A stretch of 64,000 bases of DNA. Source: Candidatus Gastranaerophilales bacterium. Its GTDB lineage: Bacteria > Cyanobacteriota > Vampirovibrionia > Gastranaerophilales > CAJFVJ01. The stretch is from assembly GCA_944323485.1 (NCBI GenBank), contig CALUSR010000006.1, forward strand, positions 62,001 through 126,000. Direction: 5' to 3'. Under the pieces are notes generated by a model. The model made no database searches, was not told the origin of the DNA, and worked only from the letters and a program-made list of their open reading frames with translations. Position 1 is the first letter of the stretch. Every line of letters begins with the position of its first letter. Made by a program: the position numbers and the translations under genes. Positions 26,782 to 36,195 of this stretch are shown here, one piece after another.

Positions 26782-29173
26782 TCTTGAAATCCTCAAAAAA
26801 GCAATCGAAATAGAAATAGAAAACCACTACATAGACATAAGAGGAAAGTCGCACACTTTCTCAAGTTTTATTCTGCAAGAACTCAAAAATATTCTCAAAC
26901 AGGATAAATCAAATCCCAAACTTAAAAATCTCCTAAAAATTTTCGAAAATTACCCGCTTGACAACGTGGCTGGGAGAATCAAAGCCGTAAAACACCTCAT
27001 AAACACTCTTAACCACCCTGAAAATGATGAACCTCAAAAGACAACTTCATCTTCAACAACACCCTTCACAAAAACTCCGGATAAAACAGACGTTATGTAT
27101 GTGAAAGGCGTTGGACCAAAACTTGCAAACATATTCAACAAAATGGGTATCTACACGGCAGAAGACCTCCTTAAATATTACCCGAGAAAATACCTTGACT
27201 ACTCTGTCAGAACCTGCATTGCAGACCTCGAAGAAGGAACAGATTCATCAATCTTCGGCACAATCAAATCAGTCAACGCATACACTTCGCATCGAAAACA
27301 AAACCTCTCAATCATTACCATACAAGTATATGACTCAACAGGCACTGTTCAGGCAAGCTGGTTTTACGGAAAAACAAACAGATATACCCTCGAAAGATAC
27401 AAATCACGATTCAAAAAAGGCGCAAATATCATTCTCTCAGGCAAAGTCAAACGTGATGAATACACAGGACAAATTATCATCGACAAACCTCAGGAACAAA
27501 TCCTTTCGGGTGACTTCGACGAAAATTCAGAACCTACAAGCCTGCATCTCGGAAGAATAGTCCCTGTCTATCCTCTCATAGAAAACCTCCACATAAAAAC
27601 ACTCAGAAATGCAATACATAATGCAATAGAAAAATATGCGGAATTCATAAACGAAGTTCTTCCTCCATCTGTAATAAAGGATTACAATCTTCTATCAAAA
27701 CAACAGGCAATAAGACAAATCCACTTCCCGAGCTCTCAGGACATCCTCGATAAAGCGAGAAAACGCCTCATCTTTGAGGAACTGTTTCTCATTCAGCTCC
27801 GCCTTGCATACATGCGCCAGTTGAATAAAATCTCACAAGAAGGAAATATCATCGGTATCAAAGATGATGGTCTTGTACATCAGTTCATAAAAACCCTCCC
27901 CTTTACTCTTACTTCCGCACAGAATAATGCCTTCAACGAAATTCTTCGGGATTTACAGGATAAAACCCCTATGCAAAGACTGCTGCAAGGTGATGTCGGC
28001 AGCGGTAAAACAGTTGTCGCATGCCTTGCAATATTGAGTGCCATCGAAAACGGTTACCAGACAGCACTCATGGCTCCGACAGAAATTCTCGCAGAACAGC
28101 ATTACAAAAATTTTGTAAACTGGCTCACCCCTCTTGGCTTGAGCGTCGGTCTTTTCGTCGGAAAACACGGAGCAAAAGTAAGAAGAGAAATGCGCCAAAA
28201 CCTCAAAAACGGTCAAATTCATCTTGCAATAGGAACCCATGCCCTTATACAAGAAGGCATAGAATTCAACAACCTTGGACTTGTCGTCATAGATGAACAG
28301 CACAGATTTGGGGTAAAACAACGCCTTGAGCTGAAAAACAAAGGAATTAACCCGGAAATGCTTACAATGACAGCAACACCAATACCAAGAACTTTAGCAC
28401 TCACAGTGCATGGAGATTTGGATATCACTGTTATAGATGAATTGCCAAAAGGAAGAAAACCGGTAAAAACAGCTTTATTAACGGCATCAGAACGAAAAAA
28501 AGCTTATAACCTTATAAAACAGGAAATCATGTCAAAAAATCAGGTTTATATAGTCTTTCCATTGATAGAAGAATCTGAAACCCTCTCGGCAAAAGCCGCC
28601 ACGAAAGAAGCAAAACGCCTGCAAGAAGAAGTATTTCCTCAATACAGCATAGGACTTGTGCATGGAAAAATGCCTTCTCAGGAAAAAGATGAAATCATGG
28701 AGGACTTTAGAAAAGGCAAATATCAAATCCTTGTCAGTACAACAGTAATTGAAGTCGGCGTGGATGTGCCGAATGCCACTGTAATAATTATCGAAAACGC
28801 CGAACGTTTCGGACTATCCCAGCTGCATCAGCTCAGAGGACGTGTTGGACGCTCTGATAAACAATCATATTGCATATTAATTAGCAACTCAAAAACTCCC
28901 GAAACACTTGAACGCTTGAATATAATGACTCAAACAAACGACGGCTTTATCATCGCAGAAAAAGACCTTCAAATCAGAGGTCCGGGCGAATTTATGGGAA
29001 CAAGACAAAGCGGTGTCGCCGATTTGCTCATCGCAGATATAGCAAACGACACAGAAATCCTCGATCAAGCTCGAAAAGCTGCCTTTGATTTTATATCAAA
29101 CAACAGCCTCTCAGATTACCCTCAACTTTCCCAATACATAAAAAACAACACAGAGCTACTTAACGCAGGTTAA
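26762..29173 (+). CDS. recG: ATP-dependent DNA helicase RecG
   Basis: The 803-residue protein is RecG, which remodels stalled replication forks and Holliday junctions. It has an extra N-terminal region of about 115 residues, an OB-fold wedge domain (about 160-260), and the two helicase domains with GDVGSGKT near residue 410, DEQHRFG near 511, TATPIPRTLAL, and HQLRGRVGRSDKQSYC. The extended N-terminus is typical of cyanobacterial and related RecG. Its ATG lies inside the end of the cyclase gene. Confidence 0.96.
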   Translation: MTIKITNLEILKKAIEIEIENHYIDIRGKSHTFSSFILQELKNILKQDKSNPKLKNLLKIFENYPLDNVAGRIKAVKHLINTLNHPENDEPQKTTSSSTTPFTKTPDKTDVMYVKGVGPKLANIFNKMGIYTAEDLLKYYPRKYLDYSVRTCIADLEEGTDSSIFGTIKSVNAYTSHRKQNLSIITIQVYDSTGTVQASWFYGKTNRYTLERYKSRFKKGANIILSGKVKRDEYTGQIIIDKPQEQILSGDFDENSEPTSLHLGRIVPVYPLIENLHIKTLRNAIHNAIEKYAEFINEVLPPSVIKDYNLLSKQQAIRQIHFPSSQDILDKARKRLIFEELFLIQLRLAYMRQLNKISQEGNIIGIKDDGLVHQFIKTLPFTLTSAQNNAFNEILRDLQDKTPMQRLLQGDVGSGKTVVACLAILSAIENGYQTALMAPTEILAEQHYKNFVNWLTPLGLSVGLFVGKHGAKVRREMRQNLKNGQIHLAIGTHALIQEGIEFNNLGLVVIDEQHRFGVKQRLELKNKGINPEMLTMTATPIPRTLALTVHGDLDITVIDELPKGRKPVKTALLTASERKKAYNLIKQEIMSKNQVYIVFPLIEESETLSAKAATKEAKRLQEEVFPQYSIGLVHGKMPSQEKDEIMEDFRKGKYQILVSTTVIEVGVDVPNATVIIIENAERFGLSQLHQLRGRVGRSDKQSYCILISNSKTPETLERLNIMTQTNDGFIIAEKDLQIRGPGEFMGTRQSGVADLLIADIANDTEILDQARKAAFDFISNNSLSDYPQLSQYIKNNTELLNAG

Positions 29174-29179
29174 ATCTCC

Positions 29180-29344
29180 CTAGTCGTCTTTTCTCATCTC
29201 TATTTCTTTCTCTTTTTGCCTGAGAAAATTTTTCGCCATAACATTCTTCGCTTCATTGTTAATCTTTACAAAAGATGCAATAAAACTCAGACGATGTCTT
29301 GTTGAATAAAAACTCTCAGTAAAATAAATCTCATCAGGAGTCAT
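29180..29344 (-). CDS. 54-residue unknown protein
   Basis: From ATG 29344, behind a GAGAG site, a frame encodes MTPDEIYFTESFYSTRHRLS and ends with a charged helix (NFLRQKEKEIEMRKDD). It is convergent with recG, six bases apart. A five-codon frame, ATGAGTGAGAGAAAATGA, overlaps its start. Not recognised; protein-like composition and a ribosome site support it. Confidence 0.55.
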   Translation of the reverse strand: MTPDEIYFTESFYSTRHRLSFIASFVKINNEAKNVMAKNFLRQKEKEIEMRKDD

Positions 29345-29520
29345 TTTCTCTCACTCATTCTCTTTTGGTAATAAGCAAATATAACGCTTATTTTTGTAAT
29401 GTTATCGTAAAAAAAACAAAATATAAATAAATTTGATAATAAATATAAAAAACTTTTCAAAAACTTTACAATAACCAATACTCATTGTTTTATAATAAAA
29501 TAAACTACCAGAGGTGAATT

Positions 29521-30048
29521 ATGAAGAAATATGTAATAGCCGTTTCAGGAAAACAATTTTCAGGAAAAGATACCGTCGTAGAAATCCTTCTGCAATATCT
29601 GACAAACTTTAAAAGAATCGGTATAGGTGATGCAATTAAAGAAGAATATTCAAAAAGAACCGGACTTTCGCTTGAAGAAATAGAAAAAAACAAATCTATA
29701 TACAGACCAGATTTAATAGCACTCGGCGATGAAGGTAGAGCCATCAGTTCTGATTACTGGCTAAGAAAAATTCTCGATTCTGACTTTAATGTCATAATCT
29801 CTGATTTAAGACTGAAAAATGAGCTAAATCTCGCAAAAGAATATAATGCTATAACAATAAGAATTGAATCCTCAAGAGAAAACAGAGCAAAAAGAGGAAA
29901 TATCGTCAAAGAAAACGACCTGACCGAAACTGATTTGGACGATATACAATCTTGGGATTACGTCATAGAAAACAACTCTGATTATGAAACTCTCAAAAAT
30001 GAAGTAAAAATTGTCGCAGAAAAAATAAAAGAAAACATCTTTCCCTAA
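29521..30048 (+). CDS. P-loop nucleotide kinase (dNMP/dephospho-CoA kinase-like)
   Basis: The 175-residue protein starts KKYVIAVSGKQFSGKDTVVE, a P-loop with the GKDT ending seen in deoxynucleoside monophosphate and phosphomevalonate-type kinases. ISDLRLKNELNLAKEYNAIT and RIESSRENRAKRG resemble the lid of the same group. The substrate is uncertain. It has its own upstream region with GAGG before the ATG. Its stop codon overlaps the U-tract of a minus-strand terminator. Confidence 0.75.
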   Translation: MKKYVIAVSGKQFSGKDTVVEILLQYLTNFKRIGIGDAIKEEYSKRTGLSLEEIEKNKSIYRPDLIALGDEGRAISSDYWLRKILDSDFNVIISDLRLKNELNLAKEYNAITIRIESSRENRAKRGNIVKENDLTETDLDDIQSWDYVIENNSDYETLKNEVKIVAEKIKENIFP

Positions 30049-30077
30049 AAAATAAAGCCATCCATTTTTGGACGGCT
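30045..30077 (-). terminator. orphan intrinsic terminator on minus strand
   Basis: Minus strand: AGCCGTCC pairs with GGATGGCT (one G-U) around a 6-base loop and is followed by TTATTTTTTAGGG. On the plus strand there is no U-tract after the stem and one A-C mismatch, so it acts on the minus strand. Confidence 0.7.
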
Positions 30078-30123
30078 ACTAGACTTGGGGAGGAGGTTGG
30101 GGTATGACCTTTCGGTCTTATAC
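30045..30123 (-). ncRNA. candidate small RNA with CCUCCU-rich single strand
   Basis: On the minus strand a hairpin (30102-30123) with GACC/GGTC and outer GTAT/ATAC pairs closes a GAAA tetraloop. It is followed by CCCAACCTCCTCCCC (30087-30101) and then by the terminator at 30045-30077. Two hairpins around a pyrimidine-rich strand able to pair with Shine-Dalgarno sequences is the layout of cyanobacterial Yfr1, though the sequence differs. A -10-like GATAAA at about 30130 could start it. A TATAAG box nearer by would cut off the first hairpin. Confidence 0.45.
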
Positions 30124-30413
30124 TATGTTTATCGGCAACAACAAAAAAGTCTTTAGTTTTTATTTCAAAACTCCTCCATTTGATGTATATCAAAATATCT
30201 GTTATATTAATAATAAGATATTTATTAAAATCTTTGTTCAAATAATATCCCGCATACCAACAAGACAACATATTTTATCTCTTCTCCATATCAAATATTA
30301 ATAAATTTTGCAATTATTTTTATAAATAAAGCAATTTTTGTTGACCTCTTGTTTTATTATAAACACACAAAAAAAGGTATGTTTTTAGACTTAAAACTGA
30401 TTTTGGAGGTTCT
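30124..30413. other. AT-rich intergenic region before the GntR-type gene
   Basis: About 290 bases with no convincing gene. It should hold promoters for the minus-strand RNA and for the GntR-type gene. TATAAA at 30356-30361 with TTTTTG 17 bases upstream is the only spaced pair seen for the latter, and the -35 match is poor. A TTGACC lies too close to be its partner. Confidence 0.3.
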
Positions 30414-31586
30414 ATGACTGGTAGTGAATATAAAACCGTAGACAAATCAACAATGACCAAGCTTACTGTAGCTTGTCTTCCATCAGAAATCCCTGATTTG
30501 AATTCGGTTGACTCAACAAAAGACAACATCATCGCCGCATGGCTTCAAAATTGGATAAAAAATGATTTAAGCACAGGAAAGATTTCTACAGGCAACCTTC
30601 TGCCTCAAAAAGCAGATATAGCAAAATACCTTGGCGTAAGCATAGGTACCGTACAGAATGCCATCAGATACATTGAAGACAACGGTTATGTTGAATCAAA
30701 ACAGCGTATCGGTACTATGGTTAAAGATTTGAACTCTTCAGACGCACAGGTCAGAAAACAAACTTCAAAAAGAGACAGGGTAATAGCATCCATCAAGAAA
30801 CTCATAATAGATAACAACTACAAAGTTGATGAGTCTCTGCCTTCTTCAAGAGAATTTTCAAAAATGCTCGGCAGTACAGCAAATACAACACGACTTGCTC
30901 TAGAACATCTGAGTGCTCTCGGCGTTGTAGAATCAAAAAACAGCAGAGGCAACAAATCAAACTGGATTCTCAGACAAAAACCACAAATAGATTCTGAGAC
31001 AGAAGAAGTATCAGGAGATATATCATCAGATACACTTGTTGATCAGGTCGAAAGAGATTTGAAAAACTATATAACAAAAAATTTCAAAGTTAATGATAAA
31101 ATGCCTACACATTTTGAACTGGCAGATGTATTGCATGTAAGCATCAAAACAGTTCATGACGGAATGAAAAGACTGATTGAACAAAAAATTCTCAAAGCGA
31201 GAAGAGGCAGATACGGCACCGTTATCACAAGAATGCCTGATTCAGAAGCATCACCAGAGGATATGATGTTCGCACCTGCTTCAGATGCTGTATTCTACAA
31301 CTATGAACGAGTTGAAAAACATCTGAAAATGCTTATCAAATCAAATTATAAAGTAGGACAAAAACTTCCGTCTATGGATGAACTCTCAAAAGAACTTGAC
31401 GTGAGCAGCAATACAATAAGAAAAGCACTGCAAAATCTCGAAAAAGATCATATAGTAGAATTTTCAAGAGGCAGATACGGCGGAACATTCATCACAAGAA
31501 TACCTGAAGAAAAAGAAAGCGCAAAATACTCATGGGTCTCTGTTAACCATGAACACATTAAAGCTTACAAAACTCCATCCGTCTAA
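30414..31586 (+). CDS. regulator with four tandem GntR-type winged helices
   Basis: The 390-residue protein contains four successive GntR-like winged-helix units and no effector-binding domain: about 37-104 (LPQKADIAKYLGVSIGTVQN), 120-187 (LPSSREFSKMLGSTANTTR), 208-273 (MPTHFELADVLHVSIKTVHD) and 298-363 (LPSMDELSKELDVSSNTIRK). Units 3 and 4 share the wing RGRYG..ITR.P. Four DNA-binding units suggest recognition of a long or repeated site. GGAGG precedes the ATG. It converges on fliD, overlapping four bases at the ends. Flagellar control is possible only by position. Confidence 0.88.
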   Translation: MTGSEYKTVDKSTMTKLTVACLPSEIPDLNSVDSTKDNIIAAWLQNWIKNDLSTGKISTGNLLPQKADIAKYLGVSIGTVQNAIRYIEDNGYVESKQRIGTMVKDLNSSDAQVRKQTSKRDRVIASIKKLIIDNNYKVDESLPSSREFSKMLGSTANTTRLALEHLSALGVVESKNSRGNKSNWILRQKPQIDSETEEVSGDISSDTLVDQVERDLKNYITKNFKVNDKMPTHFELADVLHVSIKTVHDGMKRLIEQKILKARRGRYGTVITRMPDSEASPEDMMFAPASDAVFYNYERVEKHLKMLIKSNYKVGQKLPSMDELSKELDVSSNTIRKALQNLEKDHIVEFSRGRYGGTFITRIPEEKESAKYSWVSVNHEHIKAYKTPSV

Positions 31587-33394
31587 AATGACTGCGATTG
31601 CAACTCAGCAAGAGTTGTTTCCATATTCGCATACTGTTTTTGAAGGCGTTCTCTGATTGCTTCAAGACGTTCTTCTTCGTCGCTTATTGATTTATCAAGG
31701 CTTGTTATGCTCTGGCTGATTGAATTTGTCTTCATGACAAAATAACCGTCTTCATAGTCAAGATAATCATCAAGACGTTCATCAAGCTTTTCAAAAATAC
31801 CCTGAATTCCTGCATCGCTATCTCCTATCAAAAGCGCTCTTACATCATCAGGATGCTCGTTGAAAGCTTCCAAAAAAGCATCTTTATCAAATGTCAGAGT
31901 AGAAGATGTTGATGTTGCATCTGTAGATATAGCTCCGCTTGTTATACCGATTAATGAAGGGGTTTTGTATTCCAAATCATCACTGTCTACAGTTCCCATC
32001 AACATGCTGCGGAGCTCGGTTTGCATACGTGATAGGGTATATTCCCCTTTCAACACACCGTATTCACCTGTTTCAGTATCACTTGTTGAATAAGACTCAA
32101 GCGTCGTAACCATATCATTATAAGCATCAACAACTTTTTGTATTGCTTCAACAAGCGCATCGGTATTCTCCGTAATTGAAACCTCTACTGGTTCATCTTC
32201 TTTGGTAACCTTTTGAAGAGTCAGCGTAAGCCCCTCAATACCTGATTCGCTTGATGTAACAACATTTGATTTGACAGAAATTTTCTTTCCGTCAATTTCT
32301 ATCTCGCCATCAACTCTTTTTGAATGGTTCCCGCCTGAGTTATCCCACACACCTGCTGAGTCGGTAACTCCGTAGTTGCTCAACAATGCAGAACCTGAGA
32401 AAAAGATATAATCCGAACATAACGTATCCTTTCCTGTAAATACAAGCTCGTTTTTAACCTTATCATAACTGACCGTTGCCGTTGAATCACTGTCTTTGTT
32501 AACGGCATTAATCAAATCATTAACAGTTGTATCTTCATCTATCTCTATCTCAACTCCCGCAAGGTTTATTTTGCCTCCGCTTGTAACAGGAAATTTCAAA
32601 TTTGCACTGTTATCAAGAATTTTCCCTGATAAATTCAACCAAGTCTTCTGATCACCGACTATCTCCGTCGGGATAACATTCTCATCAAATGTAATTCCCA
32701 TTACATCAAAAAAGTTCGATGACGACCCTCCAACACCGCTCAGCCTGAAGTTACTTGACTCTGTAGTGTGAGAACCGAGGTCAATCGAAAATCTTCCATC
32801 ATCAGTTATGGAACACTTTACATCGGACAATCCGAGAGAATTCCCATCACCGTCCGTTGCCTCTGCCATGGCATCGTTTATCTTCGTCATAAGCGAATCC
32901 ATGGTATCACCGTTTGTTATTTCTACAGTAATTTGAGTTGTCTTCGGATTTGACGTATCTGAATAATAACTGAAAGATATATTTCCGCTCGTAATTCCTA
33001 AATCAGTTACTAACGTCTTCCCTGTCATGTAACCGGCAAAATCCTCTAAAACTGTTTTCGGGGGTTCTGCAAGTTTATTTACGGATATCTCATAATCGCC
33101 TTTTTGTATAAGATTGTTTGATGTAACTTTTATAGCAGACTCATTAGAGCTTGTAATATCTTTTTTGTTAAATAAATCAAATGAGGAAACAATATTACCA
33201 TCCAATAATGTCTGCAATGCAGACTGGAAAGCTTTATATTTTGTACTCATTGTTTGATATGCCGTCTTTTCGGCATTGTATGTTTCCTGCTGCTCTTTAA
33301 ATCTGTTCAATCTGTAAGATTTTGAAGATATCTCCGCAGATATAAGAGCATCCGTATCCAACCCTGAAACCAATCCGCCAAATGTTACTGACAT
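31583..33394 (-). CDS. fliD: flagellar hook-associated protein 2 (filament cap)
   Basis: The 603-residue protein is FliD. The N-terminal domain starts TFGGLVSGLDTDALISAEIS, followed by the coiled region KEQQETYNAEKTAYQTMSTK. The C-terminal domain has LVEAIQKVVDAYNDMVTTLE, GVLKGEYTLSRMQTELRSML and a coiled end (SITSLDKSISDEEERLEAIR). FliD is exported and caps the growing filament. It lies 84 bases downstream of a decarboxylase gene on the same strand and away from flaG-fliS. Confidence 0.94.
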   Translation of the reverse strand: MSVTFGGLVSGLDTDALISAEISSKSYRLNRFKEQQETYNAEKTAYQTMSTKYKAFQSALQTLLDGNIVSSFDLFNKKDITSSNESAIKVTSNNLIQKGDYEISVNKLAEPPKTVLEDFAGYMTGKTLVTDLGITSGNISFSYYSDTSNPKTTQITVEITNGDTMDSLMTKINDAMAEATDGDGNSLGLSDVKCSITDDGRFSIDLGSHTTESSNFRLSGVGGSSSNFFDVMGITFDENVIPTEIVGDQKTWLNLSGKILDNSANLKFPVTSGGKINLAGVEIEIDEDTTVNDLINAVNKDSDSTATVSYDKVKNELVFTGKDTLCSDYIFFSGSALLSNYGVTDSAGVWDNSGGNHSKRVDGEIEIDGKKISVKSNVVTSSESGIEGLTLTLQKVTKEDEPVEVSITENTDALVEAIQKVVDAYNDMVTTLESYSTSDTETGEYGVLKGEYTLSRMQTELRSMLMGTVDSDDLEYKTPSLIGITSGAISTDATSTSSTLTFDKDAFLEAFNEHPDDVRALLIGDSDAGIQGIFEKLDERLDDYLDYEDGYFVMKTNSISQSITSLDKSISDEEERLEAIRERLQKQYANMETTLAELQSQSF

Positions 33395-33478
33395 AACTTT
33401 TCCTCATCATATAGTTTTACTCCTACATGATAGATTGATTTGCAAGCTCTTTCATCCTGTAAAAACAGTATTTGATTG

Positions 33479-34957
33479 TTATTTCTTTATGACTGTAATT
33501 TCTTTATAATGCGTCAAATAAGGCAGGTGCTTCTCTTCTATCAGCTCCCCTGGCATAAGTATTGATATCCCTGGCGGACACTCCGCAATAACTTCCGCAC
33601 AAATTCTTCCTATAGCTTCACAAAGAGGTATTCTCTCAGTATCACTCTGATGAGCCTTTCTCGGCGACATAACTATATCAGGCTCACACAAAGGCATATA
33701 CTTGCTTTCTTCTGTTTCAAGATGAGATATATCAGAAAATCCGCTCTTTATAATCGACTCTACACAATCACAAAAATACTCTATGTCTTCAAATTTATTA
33801 CCTATATTCGATAATATAAGAATACCCTCATCAGACGCAGACTCTATTTCAATATGATATTCCACTTCAAGGATTGTCTCAAGTCTTTTGCCACTAAGCC
33901 CCTTAACCTTCAAAAAGATTTTCGTCGGGTCAATGGTCTTTTCATCAGGAGAAAGACATTCAACACTTTCAATAGAAGACAAACGCTGTCTTAAATATTT
34001 CGAATGTTTCAGAGCTTTCTCAATTGCAACATGCCCCATTCTGCTCTGAAGATAGGCTCTTGCCGAATCTAAACTGGCAAGAAGAAGATATGACGGGCTT
34101 GTTGTGTGCAAAAGTTTTAAATTAGCTTCCAAATTAACAAGATTAATTCTCGAATTTTCAGCTACATGAAGCATGGAACTCTGCGAAAAACTTCCGCCTG
34201 TTTTATGAAGTGAATGCACAACAGCATCAGCACCAAGTTTCAGAGCGGACTCAGGAAGGTCCTTATTAAAATTCCACAAACAGCCATGCGCTTCATCGAC
34301 AATCAAAGGAACATCATAACGCCTGCAAACATCAGCAATTGATTTTATATCACTGACAATCCCTTCATAAGTAGGACTTGTTACCCAGACAAATGCGGCA
34401 TCTCTGTTTTTCTTCAAAGCTTCTTCTATGGATTCAGGCGTAATCTCACCAAAAAGCCCCCAGTTATCAAGTTTCTCAGGCATAACCCACACGGGATTTG
34501 CTCCTGACATAATCAAACTTGTCAAAACAGAGCGATGAGAATTTCTTCCGACAATAACACTTTGGTTTTCTTTTGCAAGCGTAAGCCCGAGCGCAAGATT
34601 ACCAATTGTTGAACCATTCAATAAAAAGAAGGTTTTCTTTGCTCCGAATGCTTTTGCAGCAAGCTCCTGAGCTTCTGCTATCGGACCTGTCGCAGGATGA
34701 AGAGTTCCAAGATTATCAAATTCATCAGTCGTATCAAGAAACGGAACTCTTTCTCCTATCAAATCTCTAAAATCTTTGAGAATAGCTTCGCCTCTCGTAT
34801 GCCCCGGAATATGCAGCTGAACCGAAGGATTTTCATAATATTTTTTCAAAGCATTGACAACAGGAGCGTATGGAACTTCAATATCTTTAAACAATAACTT
34901 ATCTCTAAAAGACAGTGTTTTTGTAATGATATTTTTACCTTTTATAAAATTGTTCAA
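33479..34957 (-). CDS. Orn/Lys/Arg decarboxylase-type PLP enzyme (copy 1)
   Basis: The 492-residue protein is a fold-type I PLP enzyme of the Orn/Lys/Arg decarboxylase major-domain family. Visible are LHIPGHTRGE, DTTDEFDNLG, FFLLNGSTIGN, the PLP aspartate in IVDEAHG and the Schiff-base lysine in VVHSLHKTGGS. The C-terminal part has the family ending CPPGISILMPGELI. It could make cadaverine, putrescine or agmatine; the substrate is not determined. The start appears to be TTG with AAGGA upstream. A second copy lies at 38995-40353. Confidence 0.87.
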   Translation of the reverse strand: MNNFIKGKNIITKTLSFRDKLLFKDIEVPYAPVVNALKKYYENPSVQLHIPGHTRGEAILKDFRDLIGERVPFLDTTDEFDNLGTLHPATGPIAEAQELAAKAFGAKKTFFLLNGSTIGNLALGLTLAKENQSVIVGRNSHRSVLTSLIMSGANPVWVMPEKLDNWGLFGEITPESIEEALKKNRDAAFVWVTSPTYEGIVSDIKSIADVCRRYDVPLIVDEAHGCLWNFNKDLPESALKLGADAVVHSLHKTGGSFSQSSMLHVAENSRINLVNLEANLKLLHTTSPSYLLLASLDSARAYLQSRMGHVAIEKALKHSKYLRQRLSSIESVECLSPDEKTIDPTKIFLKVKGLSGKRLETILEVEYHIEIESASDEGILILSNIGNKFEDIEYFCDCVESIIKSGFSDISHLETEESKYMPLCEPDIVMSPRKAHQSDTERIPLCEAIGRICAEVIAECPPGISILMPGELIEEKHLPYLTHYKEITVIKK

Positions 34958-35091
34958 CTCTCAAGATTCCTTCTTTTTGCCTAGTGATTACATACCGGTG
35001 ATTATGTTATACTTTATAATTACAACTATTTCAATACTTTATAATAAAAAACAAAAAGTTTTTATTTTTGCCACTGCTTCAGCTTTACATT

Positions 35092-36195
35092 ATGAAACAA
35101 TTAACCATGTTTAAATTTGCCTCACCCAAAACACTGTTGTTCTCAATATTTCTTCTGCCGTTCCTTATCTTTGGAAACTATTCTTATGCGGTGCAGGAAT
35201 ACTCGGAGGAAGAAACAAGCATCGAACGTGAAGAAAAAGATCCGAATCAACCTCTCGAATCTCAAATCGAAATAATAGAACATGAACTGAATGAACCTAT
35301 TCGAGGATTTCTTGGAGAAGATGCAAAAATCAGAATAGGCGGTGATATGGTTTATGGAACTGGAGATGGAGCAAATCAGGTCTATTTCCCGCAGTTTTCG
35401 GTAGGTCTACAGGGAAATATTACAGAAAATAACTTCTTCCTGATAGACTGGAATATCGCAAATATGTGGAGAGGAAACTTTGAACAGAGCATGATGGATA
35501 TCACTCTGAGGAATGAGTCTATAAAAAACAACAAAATTTATATAGGAAGAATGCGCCCTCAGGTTGGTATTGACGGAACAGTGTCAAGTTATCATATCCC
35601 GATGATAGAAAGAGCTCAAATTTCAAGGACTTTTGCCGGAGTAAGAGACTACGGGATAAAAATAAACGGCGACTACAAATATGCAAAATATTCCTTCGGA
35701 TTGTTCAACGGTTTCAGAAACGAATTGAGGCATAATCCAGGAAGCCCTGATTTTTCAGGAATGATTGTGCTTATCCCGATGAACAGCGAAAAATTCGGCG
35801 AATTCTCCATCGGCGGAGGATACTCTACAGGAAAGAGATATTACAGCTACAATGTGCTCAGCTCTTATGCAAAATATTCATATAAAAAACTCGACATAGA
35901 AGCTGAATATATGCATGCTGACGGTTACAACGGAGAAGTCAACAGCCCTGATAAAGCTCAGGGATTTTATATTATGCCCACCTACCACCTCAAAGATAAC
36001 ATAGAAATTCTTGCCCGCTATGATGTCTTTGACCCGAATGTAAATATCGGCGATAACAACTCAAAAGAGTACTCCATAGGCATAAACTACTATCTCGCAA
36101 ACAGAAGAATAAGACTCGCCACAAACTATGTATACGCTGATACACCAAACGGAAACTCAAACCGCATAATGTTTATGACTCAGTTCAGACCCTAG
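35092..36195 (+). CDS. outer-membrane porin, OprO/OprP-like
   Basis: The product has a signal peptide (LLFSIFLLPFLIFGNYSYA, cut near YA-VQE) and then a beta-barrel pattern of alternating residues: RIGGDMVYGTGDGANQVYFP, YIGRMRPQVGIDG, GVRDYGIKINGDYKYAKYSF, IEILARYDVFDPN and a final MFMTQFRP. The motifs match phosphate-selective porin O/P-type proteins, which shows that the cell has an outer membrane. No clear ribosome site separates ATG 35092 from ATG 35107. It ends four bases inside the convergent phosphoesterase gene. Confidence 0.8.
   Translation: MKQLTMFKFASPKTLLFSIFLLPFLIFGNYSYAVQEYSEEETSIEREEKDPNQPLESQIEIIEHELNEPIRGFLGEDAKIRIGGDMVYGTGDGANQVYFPQFSVGLQGNITENNFFLIDWNIANMWRGNFEQSMMDITLRNESIKNNKIYIGRMRPQVGIDGTVSSYHIPMIERAQISRTFAGVRDYGIKINGDYKYAKYSFGLFNGFRNELRHNPGSPDFSGMIVLIPMNSEKFGEFSIGGGYSTGKRYYSYNVLSSYAKYSYKKLDIEAEYMHADGYNGEVNSPDKAQGFYIMPTYHLKDNIEILARYDVFDPNVNIGDNNSKEYSIGINYYLANRRIRLATNYVYADTPNGNSNRIMFMTQFRP

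Noticed and set aside
29993-30271. 92-codon minus-strand frame
   Set aside because: It crosses a terminator and the end of the kinase gene, and its sequence is low in protein-like character.
30104-30301. 65-codon plus-strand frame behind a perfect AGGAGG
   Set aside because: The product is AT-driven and not protein-like, and the apparent ribosome site is the complement of the C-rich strand of the small RNA candidate; the hairpin and U-tract favour the minus strand. It remains a minor alternative.
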